Source: Bradyrhizobium sp. BRP22 (GTDB lineage: Bacteria; Pseudomonadota; Alphaproteobacteria; Rhizobiales; Xanthobacteraceae). From it: a DNA stretch of 64,000 bases. Positions 18,041 through 28,772 of this stretch are shown in pieces. The notes under the pieces are model-generated. The model saw nothing but the letters and a program-made list of their open reading frames with translations, was not told where the DNA came from and searched no databases. The translations under genes were made by a program, and so were the position numbers. The DNA is taken from positions 62,001 to 126,000 of the forward strand of contig NZ_JADYVX010000020.1 of the NCBI RefSeq assembly GCF_020194175.1, given 5' to 3'. Numbering within the stretch: position 1 is the stretch's first letter; every line of letters begins with the position of its first letter.

Positions 18041-19651
18041 ATGGCAGTCAGCGCCAACCGACTTGAACTGCTGCAGATCGCCGACGCCGTCGCGCGCGAG
18101 AAATCGATCGACCGCGGCATCGTGATCGCCGCGATGGAGGATGCCATTGCGAAGGCGGCGCGCGCCCGGTACGGCAGCGAGACCGACGTCCACGCCGAGA
18201 TCGATCCCAAGAAGGGCGAGCTCCGCCTGTCGCGCCACATGCTGGTAGTCGACGTGGTCGAGAATTCGTCCAACCAGATTTCGCTGGTCGATGCCCAGCG
18301 CGCCAATCCCGGCGCCCGTGTCGGCGATACCATCGCCGACACCCTGCCGCCGCTCGAATATGGCCGCATCGCCGCGCAATCCGCCAAGCAGGTGATCGTG
18401 CAGAAGGTGCGCGAGGCCGAACGTGACCGGCAATACCAGGAATTCAAGGACCGCATCGGCGACATCGTCAACGGCGTCGTCAAGCGCGTCGAATATGGCA
18501 GCGTGATTGTCGATCTCGGACGTGGCGAAGCCATCATCCGCCGCGACGAGATGCTGCCGCGTGAAGTGTTCCGCAACGGCGACCGCGTCCGCGCCTACAT
18601 CTTCGACGTCCGCCGCGAGACCCGGGGCCCGCAGATCTTCCTGTCGCGCACCCATCCGCAATTCATGGCCAAGCTGTTCGCGCAGGAGGTGCCGGAGATC
18701 TATGACGGCATCGTCGAGATCAAGGCGGTGGCCCGCGACCCCGGCTCGCGCGCCAAGATCGGCGTGATCTCGCGGGATTCGTCGGTCGATCCGGTCGGCG
18801 CCTGCGTCGGCATGCGGGGTTCGCGCGTGCAGGCCGTGGTCAACGAACTGCAGGGCGAGAAGATCGACATCATCCCGTGGTCGCCCGACATCGCGACCTT
18901 CGTCGTCAACGCGCTGGCGCCGGCCGAAGTCGCCAAGGTCGTGATCGACGAGGACCGCGAGCGCATCGAGGTCGTGGTGCCCGACACCAACAACCAGCTC
19001 TCGCTCGCGATCGGCCGCCGCGGCCAGAACGTACGCCTCGCCTCGCAGCTCACCGGCTGGGACATCGACATCCTGACCGAGCAGGAAGAATCCGAGCGCC
19101 GCCAGGCCGATTTCGAGAACTCGACCCGTGTCTTCATGGAAGCGCTCAATGTCGACGAAGTGGTCGGCCAGCTCCTGGCGTCGGAAGGCTTCACCTCGGT
19201 CGAGGAACTGGCGCTGGTCGATGTGAAGGAACTCGCCGGCATCGAGGGCTTCGACGAGGAAACCGCTGCCGAGCTGCAGAATCGCGCCAAGGAATATCTG
19301 GAGCAGCTCGAGGCCGAGCTGGAAGCCAAGCGCAAGGAACTCGGCGTCGAGGACGCCATGAAGACCGTCCCCGGCATAACCGCGAAGATGCTGGTCAAGC
19401 TCGGCGAGAACGACGTCAAAACCGTCGAGGATCTCGCCGGCTGCGCCACCGACGACCTGGTCGGCTGGACCGAGCGCAAGGACGGCGGCGAGCAGACCAA
19501 GCATAAGGGGTTCCTCGACGGGATCGATGTCTCCCGCGAGGACGCCGAGGCGATGATCATGCAGGCCCGCGTGAAGGCCGGCTGGATTACCGAGGCTGAC
19601 CTCGCCAAACAGGACGTCGAGGCGGAAGCCGCCGAAGAACCGACGGCCTAA
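18041..19651 (+). CDS. nusA: Transcription termination/antitermination protein NusA
   Basis: RNA polymerase-associated factor of 536 residues that modulates pausing, termination and antitermination. Domain order: NusA N-terminal (1-125), S1 (about 135-200), KH1 and KH2 (about 205-345, with IGRRGQNVRLAS), then two helix-hairpin-helix repeats at the C-terminus (about 365-510). The acidic end AEAAEEPTA is typical. AAGGAG lies before ATG 18041. The reading frame is uninterrupted, and the long minus-strand frame opposite it is a composition shadow. Confidence 0.97.
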   Translation: MAVSANRLELLQIADAVAREKSIDRGIVIAAMEDAIAKAARARYGSETDVHAEIDPKKGELRLSRHMLVVDVVENSSNQISLVDAQRANPGARVGDTIADTLPPLEYGRIAAQSAKQVIVQKVREAERDRQYQEFKDRIGDIVNGVVKRVEYGSVIVDLGRGEAIIRRDEMLPREVFRNGDRVRAYIFDVRRETRGPQIFLSRTHPQFMAKLFAQEVPEIYDGIVEIKAVARDPGSRAKIGVISRDSSVDPVGACVGMRGSRVQAVVNELQGEKIDIIPWSPDIATFVVNALAPAEVAKVVIDEDRERIEVVVPDTNNQLSLAIGRRGQNVRLASQLTGWDIDILTEQEESERRQADFENSTRVFMEALNVDEVVGQLLASEGFTSVEELALVDVKELAGIEGFDEETAAELQNRAKEYLEQLEAELEAKRKELGVEDAMKTVPGITAKMLVKLGENDVKTVEDLAGCATDDLVGWTERKDGGEQTKHKGFLDGIDVSREDAEAMIMQARVKAGWITEADLAKQDVEAEAAEEPTA

Positions 19652-19666
19652 GGAGATGGCCCGGGC

Positions 19667-20350
19667 ATGCTCGCAATGGTTGACCCCGATCTGGATCATG
19701 GGCCGCGGACCGACAAGTCCGCGACCATGCGGATGTGCGCGGTCAGCCGCGAGGTGCGCCCGATCGACGAACTGATCCGCTTCGTCGTCGCCCCCACCGG
19801 CGAGGTGATCGCCGACGTGAAACGCAAACTGCCGGGTCGCGGCCTTTGGCTTTCGGCCTCGCGCCGCACGGTTGCGGAAGCGGTGCGCCGTCACCAGTTT
19901 AGCCGGGGATTCAAGCGCGACGTCCGCGTCGCGGCAACTCTGCCCGATGATACCGAAGCGCTGCTGGTTCGCAGTGCCCTCGAGGCGCTGGCCATGGCCG
20001 CCAAGGCTGGCCAGGTCGTTTCCGGCTTCGGCAAGGTCGAGGACGCGTTGTCGCAGCGGGAAAGACCCTTAGGTCTGATCCATGCTTCCGATGCGGCCCC
20101 CGATGGAGTCCGCAAATTGGACGCGATCTTGCGGCAAAGGGGCGGAAAAGACGAAGATTCGTTGAAAATTTCTGTCGTCACCGCGCTGACGTCAGCAGAA
20201 TTGGATTTGGCACTGGGCCGGTCAAATGTGATACATGCTGCCCTGCTCGCGGGCCCGGCGAGCAAGACGTTCCTGTCGCGCTGCCAGCTTCTGGTCCGAT
20301 ACCGGATGGCCGATGACGACAAGACCGAAGGTAGCGGCCAGAAATTCTAG
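19667..20350 (+). CDS. YlxR (DUF448)/L7Ae-like RNA-binding protein
   Basis: Protein of 227 residues encoded between nusA and infB, as in most bacteria with this operon. The N-terminal YlxR domain (about 15-95) has MRMCAVSREVRPIDELIRFV and the motif LPGRGLWLS. The C-terminal part (about 105-200) resembles ribosomal L7Ae-type RNA-binding domains (ALEALAMAAKAGQVVSGFGKVEDAL). It is a presumed RNA-binding protein in transcription/translation coupling. It begins 15 bp after nusA. Its stop codon is followed within 4 bp by a dispersed repeat. Confidence 0.88.
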   Translation: MLAMVDPDLDHGPRTDKSATMRMCAVSREVRPIDELIRFVVAPTGEVIADVKRKLPGRGLWLSASRRTVAEAVRRHQFSRGFKRDVRVAATLPDDTEALLVRSALEALAMAAKAGQVVSGFGKVEDALSQRERPLGLIHASDAAPDGVRKLDAILRQRGGKDEDSLKISVVTALTSAELDLALGRSNVIHAALLAGPASKTFLSRCQLLVRYRMADDDKTEGSGQKF

Positions 20351-20353
20351 CGA

Positions 20354-20406
20354 GAGCATGATCCGGAAAAGGGGAAACCGGTTTTCCGAAAAGATCGTGT
20401 TCAAAC
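20354..20406. repeat. GAGCATGATC-type dispersed palindrome
   Basis: Near-consensus copy: GAGCATGATCCGG, AAACCGGTTTTCC core and GATCGTGTTCAAAC end. It lies between ylxR and infB, inside the operon. Confidence 0.85.
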
Positions 20407-20422
20407 AACAAGATGGAGCGAG

Positions 20423-20551
20423 ATGACGGTTGAGAAGAAGTCATTTCGCTCTTTTGGGACTGCGACGACGACGCGTGCGAACAGGCACAACGCTAACAAG
20501 ATTAGGACTGCTGAATGGTTGATACCAAAACCCCTGGCGACAAGACTTTGA
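20423..20551 (+). CDS. Possible small upstream ORF overlapping infB
   Basis: A 42-codon frame starts at ATG 20423 with a good ribosome site (GGAG at 20415-20418). It begins MTVEKKSFRSFGTATTTRAN and ends at TGA 20549-20551, inside infB in another frame (37-nt overlap). The peptide is basic and Thr/Arg/Asn-rich in its first half. It could be a leader peptide coupled to infB translation, or chance. No homolog is recognised. Confidence 0.25.
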   Translation: MTVEKKSFRSFGTATTTRANRHNANKIRTAEWLIPKPLATRL

Positions 20552-23181
20552 GTGTCCCGACCAAGACCTTGACGCTGAAACCACGCGTCGAGACGGGCAC
20601 CGTGCGCCAGAGCTTCAGCCATGGCCGCAGCAAGCAGGTTGTGGTCGAGAAGCGCGGCAAGCGCCGCGTCGGTGGTGACGGCCCCGGAACCGAGGCGCAT
20701 GCGCCCGAACCGGTCGTGGCCAAGCCCGCGCCGGCGCCAGCCAGGCCGCCACTCGGCCGCCCGGGCGGCCCCTCTTCATCGCAGCGCAATGCGGGCGGAT
20801 CGGGCGTGGTGCTGCGCACCCTGACCGAGGACGAGCGCTCGGCCCGCGCCAGCGCGCTCGCCGATGCCCGGCAGCGTGAGATCGAGGAGCGCCGGCAGGC
20901 CGAAGAGGAAGCCAAGCGCCGCGCCAGCCGCGAAAGCATCGAACGGGCCGAGCGCGAAGCCGCGGAAGCCCGCCGGCAGGCCGAAGAGGAACGTCATCGC
21001 CAGGAAGAGGAAGCCAAGCGCAAGGCCGAGATCGAGGCCAAGCGGCGCTTTGGTGAGGCCGAGGCCAAGCCTGCTGCCGCAGCAGCTCCTGCGGCAGCAC
21101 CGGCGGCTCCGGCCCGTACCCCGACGACCCCGGCGCGCGCGCCAGCGGCGGCTCCAGCGGCGAAGGCACCGGGCGTTGCCGCCGAGCCCGATGAGGACGA
21201 GGGTCCGCGACAGGTTCGCCGCGGCCCGGGCGGCGCCATGCGCCCTGTGGCCGCCCCGAAGACCACCCACAAGCCGGGTCCGCAGAAGCAACGTGGCCGC
21301 TTGACGGTTGTTACCGCGCTCGACGCCGACGACGTGCGCGAACGCTCGATCGCATCGTTCCGCCGCCGCACGCAGCGCTTGAAGGGCCATGCGTCAAACG
21401 AACCGAAGGAAAAGCTGATCCGCGAGGTGACGATCCCGGAAGCCATCACCATCCAGGAACTCGCCAACCGCATGTCCGAGCGCGCGGTCGACGTGATCCG
21501 CATGCTGATGAAGCAGGGGGCGATGCACAAGATCACCGACGTGATCGATGCCGACACCGCGCAACTGATCGCCGAGGAACTCGGTCACACGGTGAAGCGC
21601 GTGGCTGCATCCGACGTCGAGGAAGGCCTGTTCGATGTCGTCGACGATTCCACCGATACCGAGCCGCGTTCGCCGGTCGTCACCGTCATGGGCCATGTCG
21701 ACCACGGCAAGACCTCGCTGCTCGACGCGCTTCGTCACGCCAACGTGGTTGAAGGCGAAGCCGGCGGCATCACCCAGCACATCGGCGCCTATCAGGTGTC
21801 CTCGCCGGAAAGCGGCACGAAGATCACCTTCATCGACACGCCCGGCCACGCCGCGTTCACCGCGATGCGCGCGCGGGGCGCCAAGGTCACCGATATCGTG
21901 GTGCTGGTGGTCGCAGCCGATGACGGCGTGATGCCGCAAACGGTCGAAGCGATCAATCACGCCAAAGCCGCCAGGGTTCCGATCATCGTCGCGATCAACA
22001 AGATCGACAAGCCGGACGCCCGGCCCGAGCGCGTGCGCACCGAATTGCTACAGCATGAAGTGCAGGTCGAATCGCTCGGCGGCGAAGTCGTCGACGTCGA
22101 GGTTTCCGCCAAGAACAAGACCAATCTCGACCGGCTGCTCGAGATGATCGCGCTGCAGGCCGAACTTCTCGACCTCAAGACCAACTCGCAGCGTCCGGCC
22201 GAAGGCACCGTGATCGAGGCCAAGCTCGACCGCGGCCGCGGTCCGGTCGCGACCGTGCTGGTGCAGCGCGGCACGCTTCGGGTCGGCGACATCATCGTTG
22301 CCGGCGCCGAGATGGGCCGCGTCCGCGCGCTGATTTCGGACCAGGGCGAAAATCTCGACGAAGCCGGTCCGTCGGTGCCGGTCGAGGTGCTCGGCTTCAA
22401 CGGTCCGCCCGAAGCAGGCGATCGGCTTGCGGTGGTGGAGAACGAAGCGCGTGCCCGCCAGGTCACGAGCTACCGCGCGCATCAGAAGCGCGAGAACGCC
22501 GCCGCCTCGATCTCCGGCATGCGCGGCTCGCTCGAACAGATGATGTCGCAGCTCAAGACCGCGGGCCGCAAGGAATTCCCGCTGATCGTGAAGGCCGACG
22601 TGCAGGGCTCGCTGGAAGCGATCCTGGGCTCGCTGGAAAAGCTCGGCACCGAGGAAGTCGCCGCCCGCATCCTGCATGCCGGCGTCGGCGGCATCTCCGA
22701 GTCCGACGTCACACTGGCGGAAGGCTTCAACGCCGCGATCATCGGCTTCTCCGTCCGCGCCAACAAGGAGGCGGCGGCCGCAGCCAAGCGCAACGGCATC
22801 GAAATCCGCTACTACAACATCATCTACGATCTCGTGGATGACATCAAAAAGGCGATGTCCGGCCTGCTCGCGCCGACCCTGCGCGAGACCATGCTCGGCA
22901 ACGCCCAGATCCTGGAGGTGTTCAACATCTCCAAGGTCGGCAAGGTCGCCGGCTGCCGCGTCACCGACGGCACGGTCGAACGCGGCGCCAATGTCCGCCT
23001 GATCCGCGACAACGTCGTCGTGCATGAAGGCAAGCTGTCGACGCTGAAGCGCTTCAAGGACGAAGTGAAGGAAGTCGTCGCCGGCCAGGAATGCGGCATG
23101 GCGTTCGAGAACTACGGCGACATGCGTGTCGGCGACGTGATCGAGTGCTACCGTATCGAAACCATCCAGCGCTCTCTGTAA
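20515..23181 (+). CDS. infB: Translation initiation factor IF-2
   Basis: GTPase of 888 residues that places initiator tRNA on the 30S subunit and promotes subunit joining. A long low-complexity N-terminal region (about 90-290) is rich in Glu/Arg/Ala coiled-coil repeats (RRQAEEEAKRRA) and Ala/Pro. The IF2-N domain follows (about 300-355), then the G domain with GHVDHGKT (393-400), DTPGH and NKID, then domains II-IV. ATG 20515 gives the usual rhizobial start MVDTKTPGDKTLSVPTKTL. It is part of the nusA operon, with the promoter far upstream. Confidence 0.97.
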   Translation: MVDTKTPGDKTLSVPTKTLTLKPRVETGTVRQSFSHGRSKQVVVEKRGKRRVGGDGPGTEAHAPEPVVAKPAPAPARPPLGRPGGPSSSQRNAGGSGVVLRTLTEDERSARASALADARQREIEERRQAEEEAKRRASRESIERAEREAAEARRQAEEERHRQEEEAKRKAEIEAKRRFGEAEAKPAAAAAPAAAPAAPARTPTTPARAPAAAPAAKAPGVAAEPDEDEGPRQVRRGPGGAMRPVAAPKTTHKPGPQKQRGRLTVVTALDADDVRERSIASFRRRTQRLKGHASNEPKEKLIREVTIPEAITIQELANRMSERAVDVIRMLMKQGAMHKITDVIDADTAQLIAEELGHTVKRVAASDVEEGLFDVVDDSTDTEPRSPVVTVMGHVDHGKTSLLDALRHANVVEGEAGGITQHIGAYQVSSPESGTKITFIDTPGHAAFTAMRARGAKVTDIVVLVVAADDGVMPQTVEAINHAKAARVPIIVAINKIDKPDARPERVRTELLQHEVQVESLGGEVVDVEVSAKNKTNLDRLLEMIALQAELLDLKTNSQRPAEGTVIEAKLDRGRGPVATVLVQRGTLRVGDIIVAGAEMGRVRALISDQGENLDEAGPSVPVEVLGFNGPPEAGDRLAVVENEARARQVTSYRAHQKRENAAASISGMRGSLEQMMSQLKTAGRKEFPLIVKADVQGSLEAILGSLEKLGTEEVAARILHAGVGGISESDVTLAEGFNAAIIGFSVRANKEAAAAAKRNGIEIRYYNIIYDLVDDIKKAMSGLLAPTLRETMLGNAQILEVFNISKVGKVAGCRVTDGTVERGANVRLIRDNVVVHEGKLSTLKRFKDEVKEVVAGQECGMAFENYGDMRVGDVIECYRIETIQRSL

Positions 23182-23220
23182 GTCCAAATCTTACGGAGCG
23201 CGGGAATTTCGAGCTGAACC

Positions 23221-23306
23221 GTCATGCCCCGCGAAAGCGGGGCATCCAGTAGCGCAATTGATTCTAGGCACGGAATACTGGATCATCCGCTTTCGCGGGT
23301 GGTGAC
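23221..23306. repeat. Dispersed palindrome, GTCATGCCCCGCGAAAGCGGGGCATCCAGT type
   Basis: Two hairpins, CCCCGCGAAAGCGGGG at the left and ATCCGCTTTCGCGGGT at the right, joined by a variable centre ending in AATACTGGAT. Related copies are at 29272, 30153, 39379 and 52236. It lies between infB and rbfA. Confidence 0.8.
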
Positions 23307-23326
23307 GACAATTGGGATTTTAGATA

Positions 23327-23740
23327 ATGCCCCGTCATCAGAAGAAGAGTTCCGCCGCCGGCGGCTCGCAACGTCAGCTGCGCGTCGGCGAGACGGTGCG
23401 CCACGCGGTTGCCGAGATTCTCTCGCACGGTGACGTCCACGATCCGGATCTTCAAGGCCACATCATCACCGTTCCAGAGGTGCGAATGTCGCCGGACCTG
23501 AAGCTCGCGACCATCTATGTGATGCCGCTCGGCGGACGCGACACCGAGGCCGTGATTGCTGCGCTCGACCGCAACAAGAAATTCCTCCGCGGCGAGATCG
23601 CGCATCGCGTTAACCTGAAATTTGCACCTGACATCCGCTTTCGCGTCGACGATCGATTCGACGAAGCGGAACGTATCGAGAAATTACTGAGAACACCTGC
23701 GGTGCAGCGCGATCTTGCACCCGATTCGGACGACGAATGA
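23327..23740 (+). CDS. rbfA: 30S ribosome-binding factor RbfA
   Basis: Cold-shock-associated 16S maturation factor of 137 residues with a KH-like fold. It has the signature RVGETVRHAVAEILSHGDVHD near the N-terminus and the APDIRFRVDDRFDEAERIEKLL segment near the end. The N-terminal basic stretch MPRHQKKSSAAGG is typical in alphaproteobacteria. It precedes truB by 1 bp, in the conserved infB-rbfA-truB-rpsO order. Confidence 0.95.
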   Translation: MPRHQKKSSAAGGSQRQLRVGETVRHAVAEILSHGDVHDPDLQGHIITVPEVRMSPDLKLATIYVMPLGGRDTEAVIAALDRNKKFLRGEIAHRVNLKFAPDIRFRVDDRFDEAERIEKLLRTPAVQRDLAPDSDDE

Positions 23741-23741
23741 G

Positions 23742-24851
23742 ATGACCGTGACGACCGCAAACCCCGTGATCGAATCGCAAGACATCGATTCGCATGCGGA
23801 CGACGAAAAAATTTCGGCGCCTGCGCGCGTCGACGAAAGGCGTCGCGTCAACAATGATCCGCGCCAGAAACCGAAGCAGCAGGGCAACCAGCCGCGGCGC
23901 GACAAGCGCGACGTCCACGGCTGGGTGGTGCTCGACAAGCCGATCGGCATGACGTCGACGCACGCCGTCGCGGTGCTGAAGCGCCTGTTCCAGGCCAAGC
24001 GCGCCGGACACGCCGGCACGCTGGATCCGCTCGCCTCGGGCGGGCTGCCGATTGCGCTCGGCGAAGCCACCAAGACGGTTCCCTTCGTCATGGAAGGCCG
24101 CAAGCGCTATCGCTTCACGGTGGCCTGGGGCGAGGAGCGCGACACCGACGATATCGAAGGCCGCGTGGTCAGGACCAGCGAGCTTCGTCCTTCGGCCGCT
24201 TCAATCCAGGAACTGCTGCCGCGCTTCACCGGCGTGATCGAGCAGGTTCCTCCGCAATATTCCGCGATCAAGGTCCAGGGCGAGCGGGCCTATGACCTGG
24301 CGCGGGACGGCGAAAAGGTCGAATTGCAGCCCCGGCCGGTCGAGATTCACGAATTAACCCTGGTGGAACATGACGATGGCGGCCAGTCCGTGTTCGAAGC
24401 CGAATGCGGCAAGGGAACCTATGTTCGTGCTTTGGCCCGGGATATGGGGCGAATTCTCGGCTGTTTCGGCCATATCTGCGCCCTCAGGCGCACCGTTGTC
24501 GGTCCGTTTACCGAACGGGACATGATTCCGCTGGAAGAATTGGAGGCTTTATGCAATAGAGCCGCGTCTGGCGAGGGCAGCCTCGCCGACGCGCTTTTGC
24601 CCGTTGAGACCGCGCTGGACGACATCCCGGCACTGGCCGTCACACGGGCGGATGCGGCAAGGCTCCATCGGGGCCAAGCCGTTTTGTTGCGCGGACGGGA
24701 TGCGCCCAATAGTAGCGGCACAGTCTATGTCACGGTGGCAGGCCGACTTCTCGCGCTTGCCGAGATTGGCAATGGCGAAATCATCCCCAAGCGCGTGTTC
24801 AACCTGACCGGACTGACTGCCAGTTCGGCTCGCAACCATGAAAGTATCTGA
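23742..24851 (+). CDS. truB: tRNA pseudouridine(55) synthase
   Basis: Enzyme of 369 residues that isomerises U55 in the T-loop of tRNAs. The catalytic Asp95 lies in GTLDPLASG. The catalytic domain starts at about residue 60 (DVHGWVVLDKPIGMTS). The C-terminal PUA-like segment is present (about 290-350). An N-terminal extension of about 60 charged residues (rich in Asp, Arg, Gln) has no counterpart in E. coli TruB and is probably disordered. ATG 23742 lies 1 bp after the rbfA stop, and rpsO begins 2 bp after its stop. Confidence 0.95.
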   Translation: MTVTTANPVIESQDIDSHADDEKISAPARVDERRRVNNDPRQKPKQQGNQPRRDKRDVHGWVVLDKPIGMTSTHAVAVLKRLFQAKRAGHAGTLDPLASGGLPIALGEATKTVPFVMEGRKRYRFTVAWGEERDTDDIEGRVVRTSELRPSAASIQELLPRFTGVIEQVPPQYSAIKVQGERAYDLARDGEKVELQPRPVEIHELTLVEHDDGGQSVFEAECGKGTYVRALARDMGRILGCFGHICALRRTVVGPFTERDMIPLEELEALCNRAASGEGSLADALLPVETALDDIPALAVTRADAARLHRGQAVLLRGRDAPNSSGTVYVTVAGRLLALAEIGNGEIIPKRVFNLTGLTASSARNHESI

Positions 24852-24853
24852 CG

Positions 24854-25123
24854 ATGTCGATTACCGCCGAACGCAAAGCGGAAGTCATCAAGACGAGTGC
24901 CCTCAAAGCCGGCGACACCGGCTCGCCCGAGGTTCAGGTCGCGATCCTGTCGGAACGCATCAACAACCTCACCGAGCACTTCAAGACCCACGTGAAGGAC
25001 AACCATTCACGCCGCGGCCTGTTGAAGCTGGTGTCGACGCGACGCTCTCTCCTCGACTACATCAAGAAAAAGGACGAGGCGCGTTACAAGGCATTGCTGG
25101 AAAAGCATAACATTCGTCGTTGA
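24854..25123 (+). CDS. rpsO: 30S ribosomal protein S15
   Basis: Primary 16S-binding ribosomal protein of 89 residues, the exact usual length. The diagnostic segments are GSPEVQVAILSERINNLTEH and HSRRGLLKLVSTRRSLLDYI. It follows truB by 2 bp and is followed by a strong terminator. In enterobacteria S15 represses its own translation through a leader pseudoknot; no obvious equivalent is visible here, since the ribosome site lies inside truB. Confidence 0.97.
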   Translation: MSITAERKAEVIKTSALKAGDTGSPEVQVAILSERINNLTEHFKTHVKDNHSRRGLLKLVSTRRSLLDYIKKKDEARYKALLEKHNIRR

Positions 25124-25134
25124 TTTCAAGACTG

Positions 25135-25159
25135 CGCGCGCAACGTTGGCGCGCGTTTT
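25135..25159 (+). terminator. Intrinsic terminator after rpsO
   Basis: Perfect 7-bp arms CGCGCGC (25135-25141) and GCGCGCG (25149-25155), 7-nt loop, followed by TTTT (25156-25159). It separates rpsO from pnp, as the t1 terminator does in E. coli. Confidence 0.7.
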
Positions 25160-25297
25160 CGCATGATCTTCCGAGAAACCGGAGTTTCGACCGTTCGGAG
25201 ACGATCATGCGCAGGAGCATGAACGTGGCGACGGCATGTCGCCGCACACATGCTCAAGCCTGGAGCATGATCCGCCTCTCCGGAACGATCATGCTCA
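25160..25297. repeat. Two GATCATGC-type dispersed palindromes
   Basis: 25160-25210 has ends CGCATGATC and GATCATGCG; 25262-25297 has ends GAGCATGATCCG and CGATCATGCTC. Both are diverged members of the GAGCATGATC family. Together with the rpsO terminator they fill the left half of the 379-bp rpsO-pnp gap. Confidence 0.7.
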
Positions 25298-25306
25298 AAG
25301 CCTAAG

Positions 25307-25495
25307 TGCCCAGCAGCAATCCGGCCGCTGGGCAGGGCAAGATGCCCGTATGAACGAAAGGATGGACGCCATCCGGAACTTGAGAACCATGGCAGGATCG
25401 CCGGATACTGATCACGGCTTGCGATCAGCGTCCCGCCATCTTGCGCATGGTTTTTGCGTTTTGGAGGCCCATTCTTTCGTGGAACCATGAAAGAA
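25307..25495 (+). promoter_or_regulatory. Structured pnp leader
   Basis: Two stem-loops precede pnp: TGCCCAGC/GCTGGGCA (25307-25314 with 25327-25334), and TTCTTTC/GAAAGAA (25472-25478 with 25489-25495), extendable by three or four inner pairs. The second ends 7 bp before the start codon and holds the purine-rich ribosome site. Enterobacterial pnp is autoregulated through a leader stem cut by RNase III; a similar role here is inference. Confidence 0.4.
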
Positions 25496-25502
25496 GACCG
25501 AA

Positions 25503-27659
<2,157 letters not shown>

Positions 27660-27700
27660 ACGCCTCAACATAACGCCTCAACATAATGGAATTGCTAAAA

Positions 27701-27723
27701 AGGGCGGCCTCGATGGCCGCCCT
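27701..27723 (+). terminator. Hairpin after pnp
   Basis: Perfect 9-bp arms AGGGCGGCC (27701-27709) and GGCCGCCCT (27715-27723) with a 5-nt loop, 42 bp after the pnp stop. It is flanked by AAAA on the left and a short T-rich stretch on the right, so it could work in either direction. Confidence 0.6.
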
Positions 27724-27867
27724 AAGTTTATGTGGGGCCTGGCAAATCAACCGTCGCTGATGACCATGCGCGGTTTGGCCGCGATATCGTGATCAGCTTT
27801 ATCGGAACCGCTTCATATCCTGCGCCTACAATAGGACAGAACGCTTTCCTTAAGCCCGGAGGTCACG

Positions 27868-28602
27868 ATGTCATTTCTATCCCGCCGCCACCTGATGATG
27901 GCCGCAACCGGTATCGTCGCCGCAGTCGCTTCGCCGCGAATGGTGTTCGCGCAAGCGTCGGCGCCGCCACCTGCCGGTCCGTTCAAGGTCGATCCGCTGC
28001 CATATCCCGCCAATGCGCTGGAGCCGCATATCGATGCGCTGACCATGCAGATCCATCATGACAAGCATCACCAGGCCTATGTGAACAACGTCAATGCAAT
28101 CGCGAAAGACCATCCGCAGATCGCAGACAAGCCGATTGCAGATGTGCTCGCCAAACTCAGCGACGTGCCGGAAGCCGTCCGCACGGGTGTCCGCAACAAT
28201 CTCGGCGGCCACGCCAACCACACCATGTTCTGGCAGATCATGGGACCGAATGGCGGCAAGCCGGAGGGCGAGGTGCTCGCGGCGATCGAACGCGATCTCG
28301 GCGGCCTGGAGAAACTGCGCACCGACTTCAACGCGGCCGGCGGACGCGTATTCGGTTCGGGCTGGGTGTTCGTCACCGTGAGCAAGGACGGCAAGCTCGC
28401 GCTCGAGACTCGTCCGAACCAGGACAGCCCGCTGATGGACGGCAAGCGCGTGCTGTTCGGCAACGACGTGTGGGAGCATGCCTATTATCTGCATTACCAG
28501 AACCGCCGCCCCGACTATCTGCAGGCCTGGTGGAACACGGTGAACTGGAAGGCGATCGGCGACCGCTATGCGGCAGCAAAGGCCGGCACGCTCGGCGTAT
28601 AG
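27868..28602 (+). CDS. Superoxide dismutase (Fe/Mn), Tat-exported
   Basis: Enzyme of 244 residues that converts superoxide to oxygen and peroxide. An N-terminal twin-arginine signal (SRRHLMMAATGIVAAVASPRMVFAQA, given in two parts: SRRHLMMA then a hydrophobic run to about residue 29, AXA-like cleavage FAQA) predicts export as a folded metalloprotein. All four metal ligands are present: His in MQIHHDKHH, His in GGHANHTMFW, Asp and His in NDVWEHAYYLHY. GGAGG precedes ATG 27868. Fe or Mn preference is not decidable from sequence. A terminator-like hairpin follows. Confidence 0.93.
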   Translation: MSFLSRRHLMMAATGIVAAVASPRMVFAQASAPPPAGPFKVDPLPYPANALEPHIDALTMQIHHDKHHQAYVNNVNAIAKDHPQIADKPIADVLAKLSDVPEAVRTGVRNNLGGHANHTMFWQIMGPNGGKPEGEVLAAIERDLGGLEKLRTDFNAAGGRVFGSGWVFVTVSKDGKLALETRPNQDSPLMDGKRVLFGNDVWEHAYYLHYQNRRPDYLQAWWNTVNWKAIGDRYAAAKAGTLGV

Positions 28603-28628
28603 ACCACGCGCGACAGAACAGTACCACG

Positions 28629-28661
28629 CGGCCGGAGGCGAGATATCGTCTCCGGCCGTTT
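28629..28661 (+). terminator. Intrinsic terminator after superoxide dismutase
   Basis: 9-bp arms CGGCCGGAG (28629-28637) and CTCCGGCCG (28650-28658), followed by TTT. It begins 26 bp after the stop codon. Confidence 0.6.
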
Positions 28662-28772
28662 CGCTGCACCGCCAATTCCAAGCCGCCCTTCACGGCGCCT
28701 TGGAATCGGCCGTTGCCAATGCGAGCGTTCGGAGCGATGAACGCGTCTTCGCCAGTGATGAGGTTCAGCCCC

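Noticed and set aside
18035..19894. 619-codon open frame antisense to nusA
   Set aside because: Same composition artefact; nusA on the plus strand has complete, conserved domains.
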